Below, in pieces: positions 45,387 through 52,495 of a stretch of DNA of 64,000 bases. This DNA is from Paracoccus sp. N5 (GTDB lineage: Bacteria > Pseudomonadota > Alphaproteobacteria > Rhodobacterales > Rhodobacteraceae), in the NCBI RefSeq assembly GCF_000371965.1, contig NZ_AQUO01000001.1, positions 800,001 to 864,000 of the forward strand, written 5' to 3'. The translations under genes were made by a program, and so were the position numbers. The notes under the pieces were generated by a model that was not told the DNA's origin, did not search any database, and was given only the letters and a program-made list of their open reading frames with translations. Position 1 is the stretch's first letter, and every line of letters starts with the position of its first letter.

Positions 45387-46035
45387 ACGGCCCCGACCAT
45401 CGGCCGCGCCGGCCATGCCCGGATGCATGGCCCGCGCGCTTGAGCGAATCGGGCTTGGCGAGATCGGCGCTGGCCGCGATCGAGGGCGGGACGGCCACGC
45501 CTGTCATCCGGAGAGCGGGCGACGGTCATGCCCGCGGCACCGCGCATAAGATAACGATGCGGCGCGGGCCGCTGGCCGAGGAAACCGGGGCGAACGATGC
45601 GCTCCGCCCCGGCGCCATGTCGCGAAATACATCACCCATGGCGCCGCGCATGAGATCGGCTCGGCAAGCATGCGTGTCTGCCCTGCGTCCCGCCTTGTTC
45701 GGCGGCATGATCGAGGCGCAGATGGGCGCTCCGAACGGCGCGATCCCGACGCAGAACAAGGCAGGCAAACGCGTGGCCCTCGTTTCGGGCCAGGCCGGAT
45801 TCCGGCTGTGCGAGCGTGCCGTTCCGCTGCGCGTGGGCCAGCCTGGCGCTGACCGACACGGATCGACGCCGATCCCCGAGAGCTGCGAAGGGGCGCACCG
45901 ATGGCGAATTGCCCGGCGCAGCACGTGCTCGGCCGCAACGCTGCCTTGCAAAACTGGACATGGTCACGGGTTCGCGGCACCGCTATCCGTCGCCGCAGGG
46001 GAGGAAACCATTCGCCAAGACCGAAGGGGTTTCCC
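45387..46035. other. 649 bp with no recognisable gene
   Basis: Neither strand shows a frame with family-like protein sequence; the longest minus-strand frame (45504-46046) is Arg/Ser/Pro-rich. The stretch holds a 9-bp inverted repeat GCCTTGTTC/GAACAAGGC spanning 45692-45762 and a GGGGCG/CGCCCC pair near 45590. It could be a decayed gene, a structured RNA locus, or a long upstream region of the DUF1127 gene. Confidence 0.4.
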
Positions 46036-46254
46036 ATGGCTATCACGACCGATTTCTGCTCGCCTCGCCTGCCGGCGCTGTTCGACCGCCTGCTGGCGGC
46101 GTTCCGCAGGGGCGGCGAGGCCGATTTCGCCCGGCTGTCGCGCCGTGCCGAGATCGCGGCGCTGCAAGCGAAATCCGATGCGCAACTGGCCGAGTTGGGC
46201 CTGAGCCGCGACCGGATCGTGCATCACGTCTTTGCCGACCGGATCTGGTTCTGA
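46036..46254 (+). CDS. DUF1127 domain protein
   Basis: A 72-residue protein whose C-terminal half RLSRRAEIAALQAKSDAQLAELGLSRDRIVHHVFADRIW is the DUF1127 (YjiS-like) motif: Arg-rich start, L..L.D..L..LGLSR.dI. In Rhodobacter sphaeroides DUF1127 proteins are small, stress-induced and RNA-associated. The start ATG at 46036 is preceded by GAAGGGG. A repeat block follows its stop codon at once, which recalls the arrangement of DUF1127 genes upstream of small RNAs. Confidence 0.85.
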   Translation: MAITTDFCSPRLPALFDRLLAAFRRGGEADFARLSRRAEIAALQAKSDAQLAELGLSRDRIVHHVFADRIWF

Positions 46255-46280
46255 TCCGATCCGCGGGGGTCGGCCGGGCC

Positions 46281-46440
46281 GCACCCCTGCCTTGCGGGCC
46301 AGAGCGGTGGGCGCCCCCGATGGCGGGTCCGATCGCGCCCCTGCCTGCGAGCCGCAGCGGTCGGCGCCGGTTACGGGGCCGGCCCCCGATCGCGCCCTGG
46401 CTTTGCGGACCGGGGCGATGGGCCGTATCCCGCCGCGTCC
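46281..46440 (+). repeat. Three degenerate tandem repeats downstream of the DUF1127 gene
   Basis: Units start at 46281 (GCACCCCTGCCTTGCGGGCC), 46335 (GCGCCCCTGCCTGCGAGCC) and 46392 (GCGCCCTGGCTTTGCGGACC), spaced 54 and 57 bp. Each can fold into a short stem (TCGC...GCGA type) with the C-rich CCCTGCC in the loop. They fill most of the 305-bp gap between the DUF1127 gene and the convergent amidotransferase gene. No CCTCCTCCC motif is present. Probably a small RNA or 3' UTR array; not certain. Confidence 0.45.
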
Positions 46441-46525
46441 GGCGCCGCGGTGCTGGAACGACGCGCGCCGGCTCTTGCGCCGGTCAGGTGCCGGGACGCC
46501 GTCCGGCCGCTTGCGCCGCCGGGTC

Positions 46526-46554
46526 GGGTATTTGAAAAACGGTGAAAATACCGG
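46526..46554. repeat. Hairpin element F next to amidotransferase gene end
   Basis: GGTATTT and AAATACC flank a 12-nt loop containing GAAAAACGGTGA. It directly follows the stop of the amidotransferase gene (minus strand). The same GGGTATTTGAAAAACGGTGA stretch recurs at 59636. Confidence 0.55.
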
Positions 46555-46559
46555 CGTCG

Positions 46560-47354
46560 TCAGGCGGCGGCGCTGACGGGGCTGGGCAGGAAAGGGGTGA
46601 TCGCCACCTGCTCGCCCTGGAAGACGCAGAAGCTCTTCTGCGGGATTTCCTGCCATTCGGCCTCGTCGCTTTCCAAGGGTTCGGAAACCACGGCGCGGCC
46701 GTTGCGGCTGTCCGACCAGCGGTGATAGAGCGTCGGCGCCTGATCGTCGCTGGCATAGCGCAGCGCATAGAGCCGCTCGCCGTCCGAGAAGGCCGCCGTC
46801 AGCCGCACATGCGGCGCATCGCCGCGCTGGCGGGCCAAGGCCTCGAATTTCGCGGTGGCGCGGGCCATGGCGCCGGCGGGATCGCTGTCGAGCCCCTCGC
46901 CCAGGGCCATCAGGAACAGCACCTCGCTGTCGGTGGCGCCCTTGCGATGCGGATAGAATTCGTCGGGAATCAGCGCCTCGGCATGGCGGCGATAGCCGTC
47001 ATAGCCGCCGAACTGGCCGTTGTGCATGAAGCTCCAGCGGCCGACGACGAAGGGATGGCAATTGTTGCGGCTGGTCGCGGTGCCGGTCGAGGCGCGGACA
47101 TGCGCCAGGAACAGATGCGATTTCAGCGTCGCGGTCAGGCTTTTCAGGTTGCTGTCCGACCAGGCCGGCATGATGTCGCGATAAAGGCCGGGCTCGGGCC
47201 GGTCGCCATACCAGGCCAGGCCGAAACCATCGGCATTGACCGGCGTATGGCAGCGCATGGCGCCGTGGCTTTGCCGCACCAGCGAATGACCGGGACGGCA
47301 GATGACATCCTCGAGATAGATCGGACTGCCGACATAGGCTGCCCAGCGACACAT
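46560..47354 (-). CDS. Class II glutamine amidotransferase (EgtC/YafJ-like)
   Basis: A 264-residue single-domain Ntn hydrolase. After Met removal Cys2 (CRWAAYVG) is the nucleophile. HSLVRQS, ADGFGLAWYGD, FLAHVRASTGT, NCHPFVVGRWSFMHNGQFGGY and TDSEVLFLMALG are the amidotransferase motifs. There is no synthase domain, so ammonia or gamma-glutamyl transfer must go to another protein; EgtC-like proteins hydrolyse gamma-glutamyl amides. No ergothioneine genes are nearby. Confidence 0.87.
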   Translation of the reverse strand: MCRWAAYVGSPIYLEDVICRPGHSLVRQSHGAMRCHTPVNADGFGLAWYGDRPEPGLYRDIMPAWSDSNLKSLTATLKSHLFLAHVRASTGTATSRNNCHPFVVGRWSFMHNGQFGGYDGYRRHAEALIPDEFYPHRKGATDSEVLFLMALGEGLDSDPAGAMARATAKFEALARQRGDAPHVRLTAAFSDGERLYALRYASDDQAPTLYHRWSDSRNGRAVVSEPLESDEAEWQEIPQKSFCVFQGEQVAITPFLPSPVSAAA

Positions 47355-47421
47355 TCCCTGCCCCCGTTTCCGTGCTTTTCCAAGGCCTAGCACGGAAATC
47401 CTAACGAATCACCAAAAACCG

Positions 47422-47712
47422 TCAGGCGGGATTTTCCTCGACGATCACAAGCTCGCGCTCTGCCGCATTCCGGGCATGCTCCAGCGCCGCCTGGTATTCC
47501 GCCGACTGGTAGCAGGCCACCGCGGCCTCGACGCTGGGAAAGCGGGCGACGACATTGCGCGGCCGCTCGGTCCCCTCCAGTTGCACGAAGCGCGAGCCGC
47601 GGGCTAGGAAGACCCCGCCATGCGCGGCGATGGCCGGGCCGGCCAGCCGGGCATATTCGCCATAGGCTTCGGGGTCGGTCACGGTCACATGGGCAATCCA
47701 GAGCGCGGTCAT
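47422..47712 (-). CDS. DUF1330 family protein
   Basis: A 96-residue ferredoxin-like alpha/beta-barrel protein: LWIAHVTVTDPEAYGEYARLAGPAIAAHGG, FLARGSRFVQLEGTERP and RNVVARFPSVEAAVACYQSAEYQAAL are the family's conserved blocks. Probably a dimer with unknown substrate. Its ATG overlaps the alaS stop (ATGA), so it is cotranscribed with alaS. Confidence 0.9.
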   Translation of the reverse strand: MTALWIAHVTVTDPEAYGEYARLAGPAIAAHGGVFLARGSRFVQLEGTERPRNVVARFPSVEAAVACYQSAEYQAALEHARNAAERELVIVEENPA

Positions 47713-50366
47713 GCCTTCTCTCCGATCAGGGCTTCCACGGCGGCGATGGCCTGGTCCGCGGCCGCGAGGCTGGGGGCGCCGCCCTGCGCGCGGTCGGGGC
47801 GGCCGCCGCCGCCCTTGCCGCCCAGGGCGACGGTCGCGGCCTGCACCAGCTCGACCGCGCTGAGCCGGCCGGCCAGGTCCGGGGTGACGCCCGCGGCCAC
47901 CGTCGCCTTGCCATCCGCCTCGGCCAGCACCACCACGGCGCCCGAGCCGAGACGCGCCTTCATCTCATCGACCAGCGGGCCGAGTTCCTTGCCGGAAACG
48001 CCATCGACGCGGCGGGCGATCAGCCTGATGCCATTGATGTCCTTGGGTTTATCCTCGGCGCCGCCGCCCATGGCCAGCTGGCGCTTCAGCTGCGCGATCT
48101 CATTGGCCAGGGCCTTGCGTTCCTCGGCCAGCGCGCGGACCTTGTTCACCACATCGCCCGATTGCGCCTTGAGAATGCCGGCGATTTCCGAAAGCTCGGC
48201 GTCCACGCGGCGCAATTCGTCCATCGCCGCCTGCCCGGTCAGCGCCTCGATGCGGCGGATGCCGGCGGCCGAGGCGGTCTCGGTGGTCAGGGCGAACATG
48301 CCGATGTCGCCGGTGCGCCCGACATGGGTGCCGCCGCACAGCTCCAGCGAATAGGTCTGGCCGCCGCTGCCCTTGCCCGAGCCCTCGAGCTCGCCCATGG
48401 ACACGACGCGCACCTCGTCGCCGTATTTCTCGCCGAACAGCGCCTGGGCGCCCAGGGCGCGGGCGTCGTCGGGGGTCATGATCCGGGTCTCGACCGGAGT
48501 GTTCTGGCGGATGAAGTCGTTCACCTCGCGTTCGACCTGGGCGATCTCCTCGGCGGTCAGCGCCTTGCCGTGGCTGAAGTCGAAGCGCAGCCGGTCGGGC
48601 GCGTTCAGGCTGCCGCGCTGCGCGACATGCTCGCCCAAGGCGCGACGCAGCGCCTCGTGCAACAGGTGGGTGGCCGAGTGGTTGGCGCGGATGGCCGAGC
48701 GCCGGTCGTGGTCGACCGAAAGCTGCGCGCCCTGGCCGCGGCCGATGGTGCCCAGCGTCACCTCGGCGACATGGATGAAGACGCCATTGGCCTTTTTCGT
48801 ATCGGTGACGCGGGCGGCGCCGGTCTCGGTCTTGATGAGCCCGGTATCGCCGACCTGGCCGCCGGATTCCCCATAAAAGGGCGTCTGGTTGACGACGATC
48901 TGCACCTGCTGGCCCTCGCCCGCCTGCTCGACCGCGGCGCCGTCCTGCACCAGCGCCAGAATCTGGCCCTCGCTGATCTCGGTGTCATAGCCGAGGAATT
49001 CGGTGGCGCCATGCTCTTCGGCGATGTCGAACCAGATCGCGGCGTCCTTGGTCTCGCCCGAGCCGGCCCAGGCGGCGCGCGCCTTGGCCTTCTGCTCGGC
49101 CATGGCGGCGTCGAAGCCGGCGGTATCGACGCTGCGGCCCTTTTCGCGCAGCGCGTCCTGGGTCAGGTCCAGCGGGAAGCCATAGGTGTCGTAAAGCTTG
49201 AAGGCCGCCTCGCCCGGCAGGTTCGCGCCCTCGGGCAGGCGCGACAGCTCGTCGTCGAGCAGCCGCAAGCCGCGGTCGAGGGTCTGCTTGAAGCGCGTCT
49301 CCTCGAGCCGCAACGTCTCCTCGATCAGCGCCTGGGCGCGGCCGAGTTCGGGATAGGCGGTGCCCATCTGGCGCACCAGCGCCGGCACCAGGCGGTGCAT
49401 GACCGGATCCTTGGCGCCCAGCATATGCGCGTGGCGCATGGCGCGGCGCATGATCCGGCGCAGCACATAGCCGCGCCCCTCGTTCGAGGGCATCACCCCG
49501 TCGGCGATCAGGAAGCTGGTCGAGCGCAGGTGATCGGCGATGACGCGGTGATGCACCTTGCCGGGGCCGTCCGGGTCGGCGCTGGTCGCATGCGCGCTGG
49601 CCTCGATCAGGCTGCGCATCAGGTCGGTGTCATAATTGTCGTGCTTGCCTTGCAGAAGCGCGCCGATCCGCTCCAGCCCCATGCCGGTGTCGATCGATTG
49701 CATGTCGAGCGCGCGCATCGAGCCGTCCTCGAACTGCTCGTTCTGCATGAAGACCAGATTCCAGATCTCGATGAAGCGGTCGCCATCCTCGTCGGCCGAG
49801 CCGGGCGGGCCGCCCCAGATCTGGTCGCCGTGGTCGTAGAAGATCTCGGTGCAGGGGCCGCAGGGGCCGGTCGGGCCCATGCGCCAGAAATTGTCGTCGG
49901 TCGGGATGCGGATGATGCGGTCGTCGGTCAGGCCCGCGACCTTCTTCCAGATGGTCGCGGCCTCGTCGTCGGTGTGATAGACGGTGACCAGCAGCTTGTC
50001 CTTCGGGATGCCGAAATCCTTGGTCAGCAGTTCCCAGGCAAAGGGGATGGCGTCCGACTTGAAATAGTCGCCGAAGCTGAAATTCCCCAGCATCTCGAAG
50101 AAGGTATGGTGCCGCGCGGTATAGCCGACATTGTCGAGGTCGTTGTGCTTGCCGCCGGCGCGGACGCATTTCTGCGCCGTGGTGGCCCGGTTGTAGTCGC
50201 GGGTCTCGACCCCGGTGAACAGGTTCTTGAACTGCACCATGCCCGAGTTGGTGAACATCAGGGTGGGATCGTTCCTGGGCACCAGCGGACTCGACTCGAC
50301 GATCCGATGGCCGTTGCGTTCGAAGAAGTTCAGGAAAGTCGAACGGATGTCATTCAAGCTGGGCAT
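47709..50366 (-). CDS. alaS: Alanyl-tRNA synthetase
   Basis: 885 residues. N-terminal class II catalytic core: FLNFFERNGHRIVESSPLVPRNDPTLMFTNSGMVQFK and AGGKHNDLDNVGYTARHHTFFEMLGNFSFGDYFK. The editing domain has HSATHLLHEALRRAL and CGGTHVGRTGDIG, which clear mischarged Ser/Gly-tRNA. The C-terminal region has a coiled coil and DHHA1-type domain (KGGGGRPDRAQGG). Essential housekeeping gene followed by DUF1330. Confidence 0.98.
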   Translation of the reverse strand: MPSLNDIRSTFLNFFERNGHRIVESSPLVPRNDPTLMFTNSGMVQFKNLFTGVETRDYNRATTAQKCVRAGGKHNDLDNVGYTARHHTFFEMLGNFSFGDYFKSDAIPFAWELLTKDFGIPKDKLLVTVYHTDDEAATIWKKVAGLTDDRIIRIPTDDNFWRMGPTGPCGPCTEIFYDHGDQIWGGPPGSADEDGDRFIEIWNLVFMQNEQFEDGSMRALDMQSIDTGMGLERIGALLQGKHDNYDTDLMRSLIEASAHATSADPDGPGKVHHRVIADHLRSTSFLIADGVMPSNEGRGYVLRRIMRRAMRHAHMLGAKDPVMHRLVPALVRQMGTAYPELGRAQALIEETLRLEETRFKQTLDRGLRLLDDELSRLPEGANLPGEAAFKLYDTYGFPLDLTQDALREKGRSVDTAGFDAAMAEQKAKARAAWAGSGETKDAAIWFDIAEEHGATEFLGYDTEISEGQILALVQDGAAVEQAGEGQQVQIVVNQTPFYGESGGQVGDTGLIKTETGAARVTDTKKANGVFIHVAEVTLGTIGRGQGAQLSVDHDRRSAIRANHSATHLLHEALRRALGEHVAQRGSLNAPDRLRFDFSHGKALTAEEIAQVEREVNDFIRQNTPVETRIMTPDDARALGAQALFGEKYGDEVRVVSMGELEGSGKGSGGQTYSLELCGGTHVGRTGDIGMFALTTETASAAGIRRIEALTGQAAMDELRRVDAELSEIAGILKAQSGDVVNKVRALAEERKALANEIAQLKRQLAMGGGAEDKPKDINGIRLIARRVDGVSGKELGPLVDEMKARLGSGAVVVLAEADGKATVAAGVTPDLAGRLSAVELVQAATVALGGKGGGGRPDRAQGGAPSLAAADQAIAAVEALIGEKA

Positions 50367-50472
50367 GGCAGGCCTTCATCGCAATGCGGTTCCCCCGGCC
50401 AGGGCCGGTTTGCCGCCCGGTCTAGCCCCAGCCATGGCGGCTGTCCAGCAATCCCGCATGGGCAGACGCGGC

Positions 50473-50553
50473 TTCTTTCTTGGAGAAATATCCTGGGGGG
50501 ACGCCTCCCGCGCCCCATCGAGGGGCACGGGAGGCGTGGGGGCAAAGCCCCCG
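50473..50553. repeat. Dispersed GGGTATTT/AAAGAAG element with two hairpins, copy E
   Basis: TTCTTTCTTGGAGAAATATC leads into GGGGGG, then a 10-bp hairpin ACGCCTCCCG/CGGGAGGCGT (50501-50537) that contains a second inner stem, then GGGGGC-AAA-GCCCCC (50538-50552). It lies between recA stop and alaS start. Read on the minus strand the hairpins come first, so it probably also terminates recA. Confidence 0.65.
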
Positions 50554-50600
50554 GGGATAGCGGCCATGCCGCGCATCCCGTCGGGCCTGTCGACCCGGGT

Positions 50601-51671
50601 TCACTCCTCGGTCAGCGAGTCGTCCGCTTCGTCGGTCGCACCGAAATCCAGGCCGTGGCTGGCGCGGATCTTGTCCTCGATGGCATAGGCCGCCTCGGGA
50701 TTGTCGCGCAGGTATTGCTTGGCATTCTCGCGACCCTGGCCGATGCGCTCGTCGCCATAGGAATACCAGCTGCCCGATTTCTCGACCACGCCGGCCTTGA
50801 TGCCCAGGTCGATCAACTCGCCGACCTTCGAGATGCCCTCACCATACATGATGTCGAATTCGACCTGGCGGAAGGGCGGCGCGACCTTGTTCTTGACCAC
50901 CTTGACGCGGGTGGCGTTGCCCACCACCTCGTCGCGATCCTTGATCGAGCCGGTGCGGCGGATGTCGAGCCGCACCGAGGCATAGAATTTCAGCGCATTG
51001 CCGCCGGTCGTGGTCTCGGGATTGCCGAACATCACGCCGATCTTCATGCGGATCTGGTTGATGAAGATCACCATGCAGTTGCTGCGTCCGATGCTGGCGG
51101 TCAGCTTGCGCATGGCCTGGCTCATCAGCCGGGCCTGGCTGCCCATCTGCATGTCGCCCATGTCGCCCTCGATCTCGGACTTGGGCGTCAGCGCCGCGAC
51201 CGAGTCGACAACCACCAGGTTCACCGCACCCGAGCGCACCAGCGTATCGACGATCTCCAGCGCCTGTTCGCCGGTATCGGGCTGGCTGATCAGCAGCTCG
51301 TCCAGGTTCACGCCCAGCTTCTTGGCATATTGCGGATCCAGCGCGTGTTCTGCATCGACAAAGGCGCAGACGCCGCCCTTCTTCTGCTCTTCGGCGACCA
51401 CATGCAGCGTCAGCGTGGTCTTGCCCGAGCTTTCGGGGCCGAAGATCTCGATGATGCGGCCCTTGGGCAAACCGCCGATGCCCAGCGCGATGTCGAGCCC
51501 CAGCGAGCCGGTCGAGGTCGCCTCGATCTCGGCCACCGGATTGTCGGCGCCCAGCTTCATGATCGAGCCCTTGCCGAACTGCCGTTCGATCTGGGCCAGC
51601 GCGCTGTCCAGAGCCTTCTGCTTGTCTGCCGATCGCTTGTCGTTCATGTCGAAAAGTGTTGCCCCTGCCAT
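50601..51671 (-). CDS. recA: Recombinase A
   Basis: Strand-exchange and SOS coprotease protein. 356 residues: Walker A GPESSGKTTLTLH, the VVDSVAALTPKSE Walker B, GSQARLMSQAMRKL loop L1 and GNALKFYASVRLDIRR loop L2 region, acidic C-terminal tail (DFGATDEADDSLTEE). The ATG at 51671 has GAGGACGG before it. A LexA-type box lies about 60 bp upstream, so it is SOS-induced. Terminator-like hairpins follow the stop. Confidence 0.98.
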   Translation of the reverse strand: MAGATLFDMNDKRSADKQKALDSALAQIERQFGKGSIMKLGADNPVAEIEATSTGSLGLDIALGIGGLPKGRIIEIFGPESSGKTTLTLHVVAEEQKKGGVCAFVDAEHALDPQYAKKLGVNLDELLISQPDTGEQALEIVDTLVRSGAVNLVVVDSVAALTPKSEIEGDMGDMQMGSQARLMSQAMRKLTASIGRSNCMVIFINQIRMKIGVMFGNPETTTGGNALKFYASVRLDIRRTGSIKDRDEVVGNATRVKVVKNKVAPPFRQVEFDIMYGEGISKVGELIDLGIKAGVVEKSGSWYSYGDERIGQGRENAKQYLRDNPEAAYAIEDKIRASHGLDFGATDEADDSLTEE

Positions 51672-51732
51672 GCCGTCCTCATGCTTATTTCACACCCCGA
51701 CCGCCGGGGCAATCGATGCCCGCCCGTGATTT

Positions 51733-51747
51733 GTTCACGAGTTGTTC
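51733..51747 (-). promoter_or_regulatory. LexA (SOS) box of recA
   Basis: GAAC-AACTCGT-GAAC on the recA strand (GTTC-N7-GTTC on the plus strand) is the direct-repeat LexA operator characteristic of alphaproteobacteria. It lies 61 bp upstream of the recA start, a fitting place for a repressor site over the promoter. Confidence 0.85.
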
Positions 51748-51901
51748 CTATTTGTGCCCATCCGGGCGAAAAAGCAAGTCCTGCTTGACGAATCAGCCCT
51801 GCCGACCGCCAGCCTGCGCCGGAAAGATTAAGAAACGGTTTACACGCGCCGGGCGAAGCACTATCCCGCCGCTGTTCCGCCCCTGGCTGAAAGATGTGGA
51901 C

Positions 51902-52486
51902 ATGCTGATCTTCTGGGAACGCCGCCTGGTGTTTCTCGCGACGCCGAAGGCCGGCTCGACCGCGATCGAAACCGCGCTCGAGCCGCTGGCCAGCCTCGCC
52001 GTCCGCCGCCCGGCCGAGCTGAAGCACACCGACCTTGGCCATTACCGCAGCCATATCGCGCCCTGGCTGCATTCGGTCACCGGCGACCATTTCACCACCA
52101 TCGCGCTGATGCGCGAGCCGCTGGACTGGCTGCGCAGCTGGTATCGCTTTCGCCTGCGCGACGACAGCGAGGACGCCGAACACGCGATGACCGGCCTGGA
52201 TTTCGCCGATTTCGCCCGCGCCTATGTCGACCCGCAGGGCGCCGCCGTGGCCCGCGTCGGCAACCAGGCGGATTTCCTGACCGCGGGCCAGGATCGGGTC
52301 GACCGGATCTTTCGCTACGAGGACATCGAAAGCTTCACCCATTTTCTCGAGGACAGCCTCGACTGCGCCATCAGCCTGCCGCGCGTCAACGTGCCGCCGG
52401 CCGTGGACGTCAGCCTGAGCCCCGGGCACGAGTCCGAGTTGCGCCGGCTGATGCAGCGCGACTTCCAGCTTTACCAGTCGCTGTAG
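51902..52486 (+). CDS. Small sulfotransferase-family protein
   Basis: A 194-residue protein with a sulfotransferase 5'-phosphosulfate binding motif, FLATPKAGSTAIETAL (residues 10-25), and a 3'-phosphate motif, ALMREPLDWLRSWYRFRL. The rest is a short alpha/beta domain ending ELRRLMQRDFQLYQSL. The family transfers sulfate from PAPS to sugars or proteins. This one is smaller than typical (250-350), so it may be a minimal or divergent member. Divergent from recA. Confidence 0.78.
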   Translation: MLIFWERRLVFLATPKAGSTAIETALEPLASLAVRRPAELKHTDLGHYRSHIAPWLHSVTGDHFTTIALMREPLDWLRSWYRFRLRDDSEDAEHAMTGLDFADFARAYVDPQGAAVARVGNQADFLTAGQDRVDRIFRYEDIESFTHFLEDSLDCAISLPRVNVPPAVDVSLSPGHESELRRLMQRDFQLYQSL

Positions 52487-52495
52487 GCCGGATGC

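Noticed and set aside
45387..46035. tRNA or rRNA gene in the long gap
   Set aside because: No T-loop GGTTCGAAT-type sequence, acceptor stem or CCA end is visible.
45504..46046. 180-residue minus-strand frame in the 650-bp gap
   Set aside because: Arg/Ser/Pro-rich, no ribosome site near its ATG and no recognisable domain.
46281..46440. CRISPR-like array
   Set aside because: Units are degenerate, only three, and without unique spacers between conserved repeats.
48162..51788. 1208-residue plus-strand frame opposite alaS and recA
   Set aside because: Shadow of two essential genes on the minus strand.
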